Shown here: positions 1 to 9,304 of the stretch, piece by piece
Layout of the letters: the number at the start of each line of letters is the position of its first letter
Position numbering within the stretch: the first letter of the stretch is position 1
Source: JANLTX01 sp049840835
GTDB lineage: Bacteria; Armatimonadota; Armatimonadia; Armatimonadales; Armatimonadaceae
DNA length: 64,000 nt
NCBI GenBank assembly: GCA_049840835.1
Contig: JASGJG010000016.1
Location: 186,001 to 250,000 of the forward strand
Direction of reading: 5' to 3'
Position numbers and translations under genes: made by a program
Notes under the pieces: generated by a model
Told to the model about the DNA's origin: nothing
Database searches by the model: none
The model's input: the letters and a program-made list of their open reading frames with translations, nothing else

Positions 1-1188
1 AAAGCTGAGGCGAACCTGGCCACAGAGCGAACCAAACTTGGAACTGCCAGCTCGGCGCTAGAAGGCGCTGAGGCCAAGGTGCGTGATGCCAGGGAGCGAC
101 TGACTACAGCCAACGCTGCCAGTCAGGCTGCTCGCGCGGAAGCGAACACTGCTCAAAAACGAGTTCAGCAAGCCCAGCTACGAATCCACCGGGCTGAGGA
201 TGATCTCGCATCGGCAAAAGAGCGCGTAGCGAAAGCCAATAGCACCTTCGACGAAGTCACGAAATTCCAGCACAGTCGGATAGCCCGCCAGACCACCCAG
301 CTTTACCAGCAAGAAACGAAGCTGAATGAGCAATCGCGCTTGCTATCAGAGCGGAGCGCCCAGCTTGAGGCCCAGAATGTCACTGCCGAGCGTCAGCGTA
401 TGGAAGTGGCGCGCCTGACTAAAGAAGTAGATGAGTTAGAGCAGAAGCGCATGGAATCCCAGCGGCAGCTAGCTGCCGTTACGTCCAGCGCACAGGCGCT
501 CCGTGACACCCGGATTATCTATCGGGTGGGAGAAGAGATAGACCGGATCTCCATTGCCCCCACAAGCTCTGTCTATCGGGTACAGAATCGCCTGGAAGCA
601 CTCATGACTACGGGCGGTAAGAAGGCAGAGACACGCGGTGCCGCACGTGGTGGCGATCTGGGCCGCGCGGTGGTCATTCCTACACGCAGTAGTGGCGCCG
701 AGTCCATGAACGAAGAAGATGTGCTCCGCGAGGTCTCCAACGCGGTCCGCAAGGGGAATGAGAATGTAGTCGTCATTCTGCTCTCTTCGGAAAACGCAGT
801 GGTCGGCGAGCCGGTACGTTCTGACTTGCGCATCTTGCGCAATCCTCTGATTCTTAAAGAAGGCGCGGTTCTGGGTGAGATTCTGCTGCCCGATACCCGA
901 GTCCGTCAGGACACGGCCGATAGACTCTATGCGTTCCTGCGTGGCGAGGTCCGCGATAATCTGCTGAAAGCGGGAGCCATACCTCCAGCTCTCGGCGGCG
1001 ATGCTGAGGCGAGCCTGGTAACTCTGAGTGGCGATGAGTGGCTGAGCCTGCTGGATGAGGCACGCCAGGCGGGCTGGCGTGCCAGAGTCACCGTACGTAT
1101 TGCTCGTGATTTGCGCGCAGCCGATGCTGTTCGCCTGACCTTTGACATAAAAGGTCTCCCTGCCGTTGCTACTGACAGACAGCAATGA
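1..1188 (+). CDS. DUF3084 domain protein, 5'-truncated by window edge
   Basis: The reading frame is open from base 1, so the true start lies upstream; 395 codons are visible. Residues about 1-165 are an Ala/Glu/Arg/Gln-rich coiled coil with no Pro or Gly breaks, and the C-terminal 200 residues (from IIYRVGEEIDRISI on) form the DUF3084 domain known from Cyanobacteria and Armatimonadota. Family members usually carry N-terminal membrane segments, which would be outside the window. Function is unknown; the architecture suggests a membrane-tethered coiled-coil protein. The stop overlaps the next start as ATGA, so it is translationally coupled to the YqgF/RuvC-like gene. Confidence 0.85.
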   Translation, partial: KAEANLATERTKLGTASSALEGAEAKVRDARERLTTANAASQAARAEANTAQKRVQQAQLRIHRAEDDLASAKERVAKANSTFDEVTKFQHSRIARQTTQLYQQETKLNEQSRLLSERSAQLEAQNVTAERQRMEVARLTKEVDELEQKRMESQRQLAAVTSSAQALRDTRIIYRVGEEIDRISIAPTSSVYRVQNRLEALMTTGGKKAETRGAARGGDLGRAVVIPTRSSGAESMNEEDVLREVSNAVRKGNENVVVILLSSENAVVGEPVRSDLRILRNPLILKEGAVLGEILLPDTRVRQDTADRLYAFLRGEVRDNLLKAGAIPPALGGDAEASLVTLSGDEWLSLLDEARQAGWRARVTVRIARDLRAADAVRLTFDIKGLPAVATDRQQ

Positions 1189-1577
1189 TCGTGCTGGCTA
1201 TCGACCCAGGCTCCCACAAATGTGGGCTGGGTATCGTTTCTCCAAAAGGCATTCTTCATCGGGAAATCGCGGCTACGGAAGCGCTGGCAGAGCGAGTCAA
1301 TGCTCTCCGAAATCAGTTCACTCCATCAGTCATTCTTATGGGCAACGGCACCCGTAGCGTCGCTTTAGAAGCTGCCCTTGGAGTTGAGATAGTCCGGGTA
1401 CCTGAGAGCCATACCACCGAGCGCGCCCGACAGCGCTACTGGCAGGAGAACCCACTGCAAGGACTTGCTCGTCTCTGGCCAACAAGCCTGCGTACCCCAC
1501 CTGGTCCGGTAGATGACTGGGTCGCCGTGATTCTAGCCGAAGACTGGCTACAAAAACAGGAGCAAAGAAGCGAATGA
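1185..1577 (+). CDS. YqgF/RuvC-fold nuclease-like protein
   Basis: 130 aa. The N-terminus MIVLAIDPGSHKCGLG matches the first strand of RNase H-like resolvases (Asp7 in DPG). Candidate further acidic residues are Glu74/Glu79 and the Asp110-Asp111 pair in VDDWVAVILAEDWL, which resembles the C-terminal motif of YqgF (pre-16S rRNA processing / Holliday junction resolvase-like) proteins. Length fits YqgF (about 135-150 aa) better than RuvC (about 170 aa). It overlaps both neighbours by 4 nt (ATGA), so it belongs to a DUF3084-nuclease-SIMPL unit. The true substrate is unknown; assignment to the fold is firmer than to rRNA processing. Confidence 0.7.
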   Translation: MIVLAIDPGSHKCGLGIVSPKGILHREIAATEALAERVNALRNQFTPSVILMGNGTRSVALEAALGVEIVRVPESHTTERARQRYWQENPLQGLARLWPTSLRTPPGPVDDWVAVILAEDWLQKQEQRSE

Positions 1578-2260
1578 GTGACGATGAGAAAAAGCCCGAC
1601 CCGGCATGCATGACCGTAACCGCAACGCATACAGTCACATTGGATGCAGACGGCGCGGAGCTATCTATCATGGTACAGGGTAGCCAGTTTTTCGGTGGCA
1701 ATGCCGCTCTAAAGCAGGCTCGCGAGCTGGCCGTGCTCGTGGTTGCCTTGAAAGAAGCCGGGCTGAATGACAAAGATATCCAGCTTCAAAACGCTCAGCT
1801 AGAGCAAGGTGGTGGCTTTGGCAAGAGCTCCAGTGCGCTCTATATGCTCAAGCTTATCTGCAAACCAGCGGAGCGTGTGGGAGATGCACTGGCTGTCCTT
1901 TCCCAACAGAAGAACGTGATTCTGAACCAGACTTCGTGGACATTCCCCGATGATGACGAGGCCCGAGATTCCTGGCTGGCAGAAGCCGCTCGCAAGGCTC
2001 GGCGGCGTGCGGAAAGAATTGCGGCAACCCTGGGAGTACGCCTCGAAAAAGTACAGACTATTCTTCTGGAGAATCCTGGCTCACCTGTTTTTCCAGCGCC
2101 ACAGTCCGCTAAATCTATGATGGGTCGTTCACGGCAACAGGCGGATTGGGAGGAACTGGGGGGACTGGAAATCCACCACCAGAAAATAGTGACCACGCAG
2201 ATTCGCGTGGAGTACCATCTGGGTGGCTTCACCGATTCTCCCGCAGAAAGCCCGGTTTAA
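1574..2260 (+). CDS. SIMPL (DUF541) domain protein
   Basis: 228 aa. The central part has the SIMPL/DUF541 pattern: a beta-rich start (MTVTATHTVTLDADGAELSI), a helix, then KEAGLNDKDIQLQN, and a final ARKARRRAERIAATLGVRL helix followed by a strand pair ending in TTQIRVEYHL. SIMPL proteins are usually periplasmic or membrane-linked, but no signal peptide is visible here; the N-terminus is short and charged (MSDDEKKPDP), which is unusual. Function of the family is poorly defined. It starts inside the stop of the nuclease gene (ATGA) and is the last gene of that unit. Confidence 0.75.
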   Translation: MSDDEKKPDPACMTVTATHTVTLDADGAELSIMVQGSQFFGGNAALKQARELAVLVVALKEAGLNDKDIQLQNAQLEQGGGFGKSSSALYMLKLICKPAERVGDALAVLSQQKNVILNQTSWTFPDDDEARDSWLAEAARKARRRAERIAATLGVRLEKVQTILLENPGSPVFPAPQSAKSMMGRSRQQADWEELGGLEIHHQKIVTTQIRVEYHLGGFTDSPAESPV

Positions 2261-2318
2261 GAACCGACCAATCCGGGTAAACTGGCGCATCTCTCTAATG
2301 GAGTTAAAGAGGAATCCC

Positions 2319-5021
2319 ATGCGTCAATTAAGCCCGCTGCTCGCTCTGGGCATCAGCCTGAGCGCTATCAGCTCTGCCCATGCCTTCGCCGGTGAGGACT
2401 TTCTGGCACTGAACATCAACAACTGGCACCATGCGGATATCACCTGTACCGGTGCCGCCGGGCGTAACTGTTTTCGGTTCAACGATCCACGCACCATGAC
2501 CCTGTCCCCTATTGGGGCTGGCTTCACTTCAGGCGCCGCCGGGTCCATTGCCTGGCATGCCGACTATGTCGACTCCTATGGCTACAATCCGCTCTGGTGG
2601 GCGCCGGGTGGACTAGGCCGTTTACGGGCGGCGCTTTCCTGCAAGCCGGAAATCACCAAGGTTCACTTCGATGATCTGGTTACCACCCGGCTGAATTCCA
2701 CTATCTTCGACAAAATTCCAATCCAGAAGATTAAGCTGCTCGATACCATCAAGCGCGATGCTTCTATGACGGCGCGCGGTGATCAGATAGGTGCCGCGAT
2801 GAGTGGTGTCAAGTTAGATGCAGCTACTCTGAGCCAGATAACCAAGACGGATATTCAGACGATTCAAAAAACGGGTCTGGAAAAATTCCAAATAGATGCC
2901 ATCAAGAAAATCTATCAGGATCACCCACCTCGTAACGCTGTCGAACTTCAGATGCGCCGGTATCTATCCGGTACCCTGGCCGGTCTGGTTTATGCCGCTA
3001 ACCAGAACGATGTGGGGCTAGCGCACCAGATCGTGGGTACCTCGCTACACGCCGTGCAAGACTTTTATTCGCACTCCAACTGGATCGATGTCCCGGAGCG
3101 ACGCGGTAAGACTTACTTCGATATGGCGACCAACGAGTGGAGTACGCTAGGCACGTACCCACTCTACACAGGAACCTACGAGACCCCCACGCAAACCGGT
3201 GTGATCAGCCATGGCAAGTACCTCTTTGCGTGTTCGGTCATGAACCAGCCAGGAATCAAAAACCTGCTGGATATCGGCTGCGGCGCGTTCTCCCCCATCG
3301 CCAATGACCCTGTCTGTCTGGAGTTCAAGGAGTGCAAAACTGGCAAACCGGTTTCCGGAGCCATGGTCACGGTGCCTGGCCTGCCCCAGGCGCGGATTCC
3401 CAATAACCTGCTCTACCTGGCCCCTCCCGGCATCAATGTCGACTCTACCTGGATGGCGGAGATCGGCGCACGTCAGCGCCGCATCGTCGCCGGTGAACCG
3501 GGTGCACTGCCCGATAGCTTGCCATCCGCGCGTGCGGCTTTCGATACAGCGGAATCCCTGGCTACAAAAGCCACCCAGCAGTGGCTGCGCCGCCTGGAAG
3601 CGGCCATGACCAAGGTTGGACTCAGCGGGTTCTGGAACCGAATTAAGACCGAATCCAGCATCAATAAGAGCACCAGTGTCAGCTACCTGAACGATTCTCA
3701 GCAGGGCTACCGAGACCCAGCCAACAGCGCTATGGCTCCCTGGGAAGACTTCTCCAAGCTGGGCTATCAGTTTGTCTCTGCCGGAACCTACCCGCCGAGG
3801 GCCACGGATATCCCCGAGCAGAGCTTCCTGCGCCTGAAAATCAACACTAGCACCGACCAGTTCAGCGGTACTGATGCGGATATCGTGGTGTCGATTCCCG
3901 GTGAAGGTGAGTTCGTTCTAGACAACATGCCCGCCAAAGGAGAGGGGCTTTTCAAGAAGGCGATTTCCTACAACGATTTTGAGTCAGGTGATTCTGCAGT
4001 CTATCTGGTCGGTCCCCTCAAGAATCCGCCCAGTAGCTTCACGATTACGAACCGCTCCAAAACGGCGGGTGATGTTATCGTGGCCGCTGTAGAAGGGTTT
4101 GTGAAAGCAGTTGTAGATGCCGTGAAGTCTGTTGTCGATGGTATTGTCGGGTTCTTCAAGACTCTTACCGGCTACGACCCGGACTTCGTACAGAAGAACC
4201 AGAAGGTATGGCGCTTTGCCGATTTGCCGCAGAATGTGGGGCAGAGTATTGGCTACACCATCGACCTGAACGGCGGCGATGAAGGCAACTATAAGCTTCA
4301 TGGCTCCATTCGCAAGACAGGAGACTATGCGGGCCGTGGCGCGCAGGGCAACGCTAGCTATGTAGTTCGAGTAGACCGCCTGGAATGTATCAAGGAAAGC
4401 ACCTGGGACCGATTCACCAGCTCCGATGAACCGTTCCTGGCGACGTTTGTGAATGCGCTGGATGGCGATATCCCGGCGAACCGCCGCAAGCTCTTCGGAC
4501 CATTCGACGATGTGGATTCCGGCGAATCCCGCAATATTGCCTTCGAGTTCCCCGCTGTTACAATTCCGAAGGGTTCCGGGGTCATCAGTTTCCCGGTACT
4601 CCTGATGGAGAGTGATGACGAATCTGCCAGCGAACGCAATGATATCTTGAACAAGTTTGCGGGCGATACCAACACCAAGGTGCCCGAAGCGAACTTCTGG
4701 GATACGCTGGGTGCCGCTGTGGCTCCTGACTGGAAGGTACAGCGAATCGAGGCATGGACCTTTACCAAGGGCGATACTATTCGCTCCGGTCAGTCCGGCA
4801 TCTTCAATAATGTCGGCTGGATAGAGGGCAAGCAGAGCAAGTCGTTCAGCCTCAGTGTTCCGGCTCCGCTGCCGATTCGTGCCCAGGACCTGGAAGATAT
4901 GAGTGGGGTTACGCTCAGCGCGTCGGATGCCCCTCAGCGTCCCCTGATAGCCCTGCTAGGACTGACCGTGGGAGCAAGTCTGCTGGGGATGGGCCTTCTT
5001 CGGGCAGGCAAGGGGCGATAG
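2319..5021 (+). CDS. Large secreted Het-C-like protein with C-terminal membrane anchor
   Basis: 900 aa. The start at 2319 is chosen because AAAGAGG lies 6 nt upstream and the N-terminus becomes a clean signal peptide cleaved after SSAHA (about residue 22); an upstream in-frame start would bury it. Residues about 75-90 (WHADYVDSYGYNPLWW) and about 243-256 (HAVQDFYSHSNWID) carry the His/Asp pattern of the Het-C / zinc phospholipase C-like superfamily. The C-terminal 500 residues are beta-rich and not recognised. The last 25 residues are a hydrophobic helix followed by RAGKGR, so the protein is probably anchored with its bulk outside. No LPXTG or PEP-CTERM motif is visible. Enzymatic activity is inferred only. 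Confidence 0.65.
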   Translation: MRQLSPLLALGISLSAISSAHAFAGEDFLALNINNWHHADITCTGAAGRNCFRFNDPRTMTLSPIGAGFTSGAAGSIAWHADYVDSYGYNPLWWAPGGLGRLRAALSCKPEITKVHFDDLVTTRLNSTIFDKIPIQKIKLLDTIKRDASMTARGDQIGAAMSGVKLDAATLSQITKTDIQTIQKTGLEKFQIDAIKKIYQDHPPRNAVELQMRRYLSGTLAGLVYAANQNDVGLAHQIVGTSLHAVQDFYSHSNWIDVPERRGKTYFDMATNEWSTLGTYPLYTGTYETPTQTGVISHGKYLFACSVMNQPGIKNLLDIGCGAFSPIANDPVCLEFKECKTGKPVSGAMVTVPGLPQARIPNNLLYLAPPGINVDSTWMAEIGARQRRIVAGEPGALPDSLPSARAAFDTAESLATKATQQWLRRLEAAMTKVGLSGFWNRIKTESSINKSTSVSYLNDSQQGYRDPANSAMAPWEDFSKLGYQFVSAGTYPPRATDIPEQSFLRLKINTSTDQFSGTDADIVVSIPGEGEFVLDNMPAKGEGLFKKAISYNDFESGDSAVYLVGPLKNPPSSFTITNRSKTAGDVIVAAVEGFVKAVVDAVKSVVDGIVGFFKTLTGYDPDFVQKNQKVWRFADLPQNVGQSIGYTIDLNGGDEGNYKLHGSIRKTGDYAGRGAQGNASYVVRVDRLECIKESTWDRFTSSDEPFLATFVNALDGDIPANRRKLFGPFDDVDSGESRNIAFEFPAVTIPKGSGVISFPVLLMESDDESASERNDILNKFAGDTNTKVPEANFWDTLGAAVAPDWKVQRIEAWTFTKGDTIRSGQSGIFNNVGWIEGKQSKSFSLSVPAPLPIRAQDLEDMSGVTLSASDAPQRPLIALLGLTVGASLLGMGLLRAGKGR

Positions 5022-5034
5022 AAGGCGCACCGGA

Positions 5035-5043
5035 TGTTATAAT
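5035..5043 (+). promoter_or_regulatory. Extended -10 promoter (TGTTATAAT), leaderless geometry
   Basis: A perfect TATAAT (5038-5043) preceded by TG with one base between is an extended -10 box. Its end is 6 nt before the GTG at 5050, so transcription should begin at the start codon itself. No convincing -35 box or Shine-Dalgarno sequence is present. Confidence 0.7.
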
Positions 5044-5049
5044 GGCCGC

Positions 5050-5880
5050 GTGATTCAAGCCGAGCTTGCGGCCCTTCTCCGCTGCCCTGAAACCGGCGAG
5101 CCCTTAACAGGCTGGGATGGCTCCGCTACCGAAGCGACGTTAACAACCGCTTCGGGGCGGAGCTATTCTGTCTCTGGAGGCATCGCCGGTCTCCTTCCTG
5201 ATGCCCTGCGGGGCACGAGCGCCGATGATTCAGCAGAGACGATAGAAAAGCGCACCGAAATGGCCGCGCGTGATGCCCAGACCAGCAGCTACGATGGCAT
5301 GATGGGCCTGAAGATGTTTACGTCAGTCGAGGTCCCGCTCACTCTGAGCTACCTGCGCCCAGAACCCGATCAACTCATGCTGGAGGGCGGCTGCGGCACC
5401 GGGCGTATGACCCCTGCCTTTACGGATAAAGTCCGTGGGCTGGTCTGTGTGGATTTCTCACGCGCTTCGCTGGAAGTCGCCATGGGCAAACTCACCCCCA
5501 CACAGCGCGCCAAAACACTGTTTATTCAGGCCGATCTCTCCAAGCTCCCGCTGGCCACGGGCGTGTTTGACCGCGTGGGCAGTTTCGGTGTGTATGAGCA
5601 TATTCCCACCCCGGAAACGCGTGCCGATGCCCTCAGCCACCTGGCCCGTGCCTGTAAGACCCGCACGCAGGGAGGTCGCTTCGCGATATCGGCCTACCGC
5701 TGGGGGCCGCCGCTCTCCTGGACCAGCCAGAAAGAGGGCCACCACGAGCCTGGGCATATCTACTTCATTCGTAAGACTCTCGCCGAACTGAAAACCGAAG
5801 TCGGGGTTCACTTCGAAGTCGGTGGGGCTACCGAGAAACTCGTTTACTATCACCTGCTCTGGGGGCGACCAAAGGTCTGA
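5050..5880 (+). CDS. Class I SAM-dependent methyltransferase
   Basis: 276 aa. The N-terminus (LLRCPETGEPL, about residues 9-19) resembles the Trm112-like segment found before some methyltransferase domains, but only one Cys is present so it is not a zinc site. The glycine-rich SAM motif I is LEGGCGTGRMTP near residue 111, followed by CVDFS (motif II acidic residue), ADLSKLPLA and FDRVGSFGVYEHI (post-I motifs). The substrate cannot be told. GTG start at 5050 is chosen because the upstream TATAAT is placed for leaderless transcription. The next gene starts 1 nt after the stop, suggesting co-transcription. Confidence 0.8.
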   Translation: MIQAELAALLRCPETGEPLTGWDGSATEATLTTASGRSYSVSGGIAGLLPDALRGTSADDSAETIEKRTEMAARDAQTSSYDGMMGLKMFTSVEVPLTLSYLRPEPDQLMLEGGCGTGRMTPAFTDKVRGLVCVDFSRASLEVAMGKLTPTQRAKTLFIQADLSKLPLATGVFDRVGSFGVYEHIPTPETRADALSHLARACKTRTQGGRFAISAYRWGPPLSWTSQKEGHHEPGHIYFIRKTLAELKTEVGVHFEVGGATEKLVYYHLLWGRPKV

Positions 5881-5881
5881 C

Positions 5882-7018
5882 ATGGCAAGCGCATACACAC
5901 CGGGGCTGACAGTATCGGCCCACACCGAGATTGTAAAAACGCGACGATTACCCCTCAAGGGCGAGGTGCTGGTTTCCAGGGGTGCCTGGGTAAACCCGGA
6001 AACCATCGTGGCTCAGGCCGCACTGCCCGGTATTCTCCAGACAGTGAAAGCCGCAGCCCTGCTGGGAATCGACCCGGCAGAGGTAGAGGCTGCTCTGGGT
6101 GTCTCCATCGGTGATAGTGTTACGCGTGGGCAGGTAATCGCTCGGTCCACGGCGCTCTGGGGCCTGATGAAGTCAGAAGCCAAGGCCAATGCCACGGGCA
6201 CCGTGGAGCTGGTCTCTAAAGTCACCGGCAATGTCGGTATCCGCCTCCCCTCTACCCCGGTCTCCATAGATGCCTATATCCCCGGCACTGTAAGTGAAGT
6301 CATGCCCGGTGAGGGCGTGACGATTACGGCGACCGGCGCGCTGGTGCAGGGTATCTTCGGTGTGGGTGGTGAGCGCCAAGCGCCTCTTGCTCTGGGAGCA
6401 AGCTCCCCGGATAAAGTTTTAGACGCCTCCGACCTTACCGAGGAGCATCGTGGCAGAATCGTCGTGGGTGGGAGCCGTGTTACTGTCGAAGCTCTCCGCA
6501 AAGCGGGAGACGTCGGAGCACTCGGCATCGTGGCGGGCGGCATCATCGATACCGACTTAAAAGAGTTCCTGGGCTATGACATCGGTGTCGCCATTACCGG
6601 TCACGAGGAGCTTCCTTTCTCGCTGGTTCTTACCGAGGGCTTCGGCGAGATATCTATGGCGCGCAAAACCTACGAGCTCCTTGCTGGTCTGATCGGTCAC
6701 TCCGCCAGTCTCTGCGGGGCCACTCAGATTCGCGCTGGTGTTATTCGCCCCGAGGTGATTGTTGCAGACACCGCCGATCAGGTAGTTCCGAAGCAAACCT
6801 CTGCCGATAGCTCCGAAGATGCCTTCTCCCTGGAAATCGGTGTGCCCATTCGCTTAATCCGTGAACCGTACTTCGGCGTTCTGGCAACCGTTCACTCCCT
6901 ACCCCATCACCTGACCGTTATCGGTTCGGGGGCCAAGGTGCGAGTGCTGGAAGCCAAGCTCCCAGATGGCACTATAGCCACGGTTCCACGCGCCAATGTG
7001 GAGATTGTGGGAGGCTAG
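5882..7018 (+). CDS. Conserved protein with barrel-sandwich and KOW-like segments
   Basis: 378 aa, not recognised with confidence. ATG at 5882 lies 1 nt after the methyltransferase stop. The N-terminal half is rich in short beta strands and glycines (GEVLVSRGAWVNPETIVAQA, and SIGDSVTRGQVIA), the pattern of a lipoyl/RnfC-type barrel-sandwich hybrid without a biotinyl-lysine motif. A middle alpha/beta part contains GIVAGGIIDTDL. The C-terminus (PHHLTVIGSGAKVRVLEAKL onward) resembles a KOW/SH3 barrel. No signal peptide or membrane segment. A scaffold role is a guess. Confidence 0.6.
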   Translation: MASAYTPGLTVSAHTEIVKTRRLPLKGEVLVSRGAWVNPETIVAQAALPGILQTVKAAALLGIDPAEVEAALGVSIGDSVTRGQVIARSTALWGLMKSEAKANATGTVELVSKVTGNVGIRLPSTPVSIDAYIPGTVSEVMPGEGVTITATGALVQGIFGVGGERQAPLALGASSPDKVLDASDLTEEHRGRIVVGGSRVTVEALRKAGDVGALGIVAGGIIDTDLKEFLGYDIGVAITGHEELPFSLVLTEGFGEISMARKTYELLAGLIGHSASLCGATQIRAGVIRPEVIVADTADQVVPKQTSADSSEDAFSLEIGVPIRLIREPYFGVLATVHSLPHHLTVIGSGAKVRVLEAKLPDGTIATVPRANVEIVGG

Positions 7019-7026
7019 CGACTCCT

Positions 7027-8784
7027 ATGTGGAACGCGCTGAAAAAGCTGTTCTCGGGTAAATCCGGCTGCGATCACAACAACCTGCCTCCCCAGGAGGA
7101 GAATCAGCTTGCCGAGGAGATTCGGAAGCAGGGCGACCTCGCCCATGCCGCATTTCATGCAGCGAACGCCGTCAGCAGCGCCCCTACGAATACAGAGTAT
7201 CTGGCTACGCTGGATAGAATCTTAGACATTGCCTCAGACCCCAGGGCTCTGTTTCCGCCAGACAAAAAAGGCGGCATGGCCTATCCGCAGGGCGCTGCCC
7301 TGGCCTATGTGTGCAAGCGGCTGAATCGAACCGATGAGGCCCTCAGCCTACTCTACTCCGTCATCACTGCCCGCCCGGATATTCCCTATCTGGACTGGGC
7401 TATTGATTGGGTAAAAGACGCGGAGACATGTATTCCCACCACAGAGTTCCTGGGCCGACTGATGCAGGCCATCAGTAATAACACCCTGGACCAGCAGCGG
7501 GCCCGCCCCACGCTGGAGCGTACTCCCCAGCTTATCGATGCCCTAATCGCTACCGGACGAATCTCCGAAGACGGAATTTTCTACACGGCCGCAGGTGGAC
7601 TGCTCCGACGAATCGGCTATGAGCAGAAAGCAATAGAGGTCGCTCAGCAAGCCTACGCAACCACTCCCACTTACTGGAGTGCCGTAGCACTGGGCTCCGC
7701 TCTGCGTGAATCCGACCCCAGAGCCGCTATAGAAGCGTTTCAGAAAGCAACGCAGCATGACCCGGCAGATGTCTCCGCCTGGCTGGATATCGGAGATCTC
7801 TTTTGGAATCTGGGAGATACAACGGCGGCCAGAGAATCCTATGAGCATGTCTGCGCCCGTGAACCGGAACATGCCTGGGCCTATCCCTCTTTGCTCGCGC
7901 TGAGTTGGGATGAAACCCGCAGTGACGAAACCCAGAAGCAGCTTTTCGACTTTGCGGAGCGTGCCACAGACAAAAACCGGGTAATGCATCTCTGCTGGCA
8001 GCGCTTCCGCTCTTACACCGGCTCGTTCTTGCCTGGCCCCGGTGAGGCACTGGTGAACTTCGGTAGAGGGCTGGATCCGACTCAAATCACCGCTGGCGAT
8101 AGAGTGGAAGGCGAGGTTACGGCACCAGAATCGCCGAGCGCGATAGCTGCCCTTTCTAGCTATCTGGCACGCTATGAGGCGGGCATAGATGTAACCTTCT
8201 TGAAGATCCCGAAACCGAGCCCACTCCTACCACAGCACAATGTTCGCTTCGCTCTCTGGCGCTATGAAGGGCACCAGGCAGTTCCTGCTGTCCCTCCACC
8301 ACCACAGGCAATTGCAGAGCAGGTAGCCGAGTTAGCGCAGAGGCACTTCGGGTTCATAGACTGGCTGCAAGTCGCTCGCAGAACCACACTCACAGAGGCA
8401 GATGCGGAACAGGTTGCCGCAGCCATGGTGCACCCATTGCCACCTCCCGCTGGAATGGCAGATTGGGACTGGACACAACGCACGGTGCTGGCCGGTGCCT
8501 ATCAGCTGGTCGTGCTGGACTCCGATTTATCGTTTGAGCTTCTTGCTGGTGCAATGGACTGGAGCGTGTGGGCCTCGGCTCTGGCATTAGCAGCTGCGGC
8601 ACAGGATACTCCCGCACTGGAGCAGCGCTTGCTCCCTGAGCTTCAGGCAACGATTCGGCACTGGGATCCGGTAACGATTCCGGAGTTTATGCATCCCCTC
8701 TATGCGGCTCTGGTAACACTATCTAGCCTGGATGAGAAAACGCGGCAGGCGGCGGAAAAGAAACTTCAGGCTTTGGAATCCTGA
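7027..8784 (+). CDS. TPR-repeat protein
   Basis: 585 aa, soluble, no signal peptide. Helical repeats with TPR spacing are clear around residues 200-290 (the run ending DPADVSAWLDIGDLFWNLGD followed by TAARESYEHVCAREPEH), with weaker repeats nearer the N-terminus (about 90-130). The C-terminal 300 residues are Ala/Leu-rich and helical without a recognised domain. It follows the previous gene by 8 nt, with GGAGG just upstream, so it is probably in the same transcript. Likely a protein-protein interaction scaffold. Confidence 0.7.
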   Translation: MWNALKKLFSGKSGCDHNNLPPQEENQLAEEIRKQGDLAHAAFHAANAVSSAPTNTEYLATLDRILDIASDPRALFPPDKKGGMAYPQGAALAYVCKRLNRTDEALSLLYSVITARPDIPYLDWAIDWVKDAETCIPTTEFLGRLMQAISNNTLDQQRARPTLERTPQLIDALIATGRISEDGIFYTAAGGLLRRIGYEQKAIEVAQQAYATTPTYWSAVALGSALRESDPRAAIEAFQKATQHDPADVSAWLDIGDLFWNLGDTTAARESYEHVCAREPEHAWAYPSLLALSWDETRSDETQKQLFDFAERATDKNRVMHLCWQRFRSYTGSFLPGPGEALVNFGRGLDPTQITAGDRVEGEVTAPESPSAIAALSSYLARYEAGIDVTFLKIPKPSPLLPQHNVRFALWRYEGHQAVPAVPPPPQAIAEQVAELAQRHFGFIDWLQVARRTTLTEADAEQVAAAMVHPLPPPAGMADWDWTQRTVLAGAYQLVVLDSDLSFELLAGAMDWSVWASALALAAAAQDTPALEQRLLPELQATIRHWDPVTIPEFMHPLYAALVTLSSLDEKTRQAAEKKLQALES

Positions 8785-8821
8785 GCGGAACTCAAGAAGC
8801 CTGCCTTATGTTAGAAACAGC

Positions 8822-9304
8822 GTGCCAAACTTAGAGTTCGTATCCGTGATAGAGGCTTCGCAGGCGGAGGTATGGAATTTCCACGCCTCATTGGGAGTTC
8901 TGGAGATACTGACGCCACCAGGCACGAAAATTACCCTACCAGAACCGAAGCCAGAGCTGAAGCAGGGCGCCCGCTTCACGATTATTGTTCGGCAGCCACC
9001 CGTATTTCTTCCCCTCGCCTGGGAAAGTGTCTTCACCATATATGAGCCGCCGGTTCGATTTGTAGATGAGCAGGGCAGAAAAGGCCCCTGGAAATCCTGG
9101 CGGCACGAGCACCGGTTTGAAGCGGTAGACAACCGAACCACGAAGCTGATTGATAGCATTGACTACGAACCACCCTTTGGGATATTGGGGCGGATTGCGG
9201 ATGCTCTGTTCCTTCGGCGTATCCTGACAAATGCCTTTGCCTTTCGGCATCAAAAGACGAAAGACTTGCTCCAATCAGCAATTAACGCTAAAACAGACAC
9301 GTGA
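8822..9304 (+). CDS. SRPBCC-family protein (YfiT/PYR1-like cyclase fold)
   Basis: 160 aa from the GTG at 8822, which gives MPNLEFVSVIEASQAEVWNF, the canonical first strand and helix of START/SRPBCC domains; a longer frame into the TPR gene would add a basic non-domain tail. The rest fits: PEPKPELKQGARFTII, the strand FTIYEPPVRFVDEQ, the WRHEHRFEAVDNRTTKLID strand pair, and a final long helix starting ADALFLRRIL. Members bind hydrophobic ligands; no ligand is inferable. A TATGTT about 9 nt upstream could be a -10 box. The stop overlaps the grpE GTG start (GTGA). Confidence 0.7.
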   Translation: MPNLEFVSVIEASQAEVWNFHASLGVLEILTPPGTKITLPEPKPELKQGARFTIIVRQPPVFLPLAWESVFTIYEPPVRFVDEQGRKGPWKSWRHEHRFEAVDNRTTKLIDSIDYEPPFGILGRIADALFLRRILTNAFAFRHQKTKDLLQSAINAKTDT

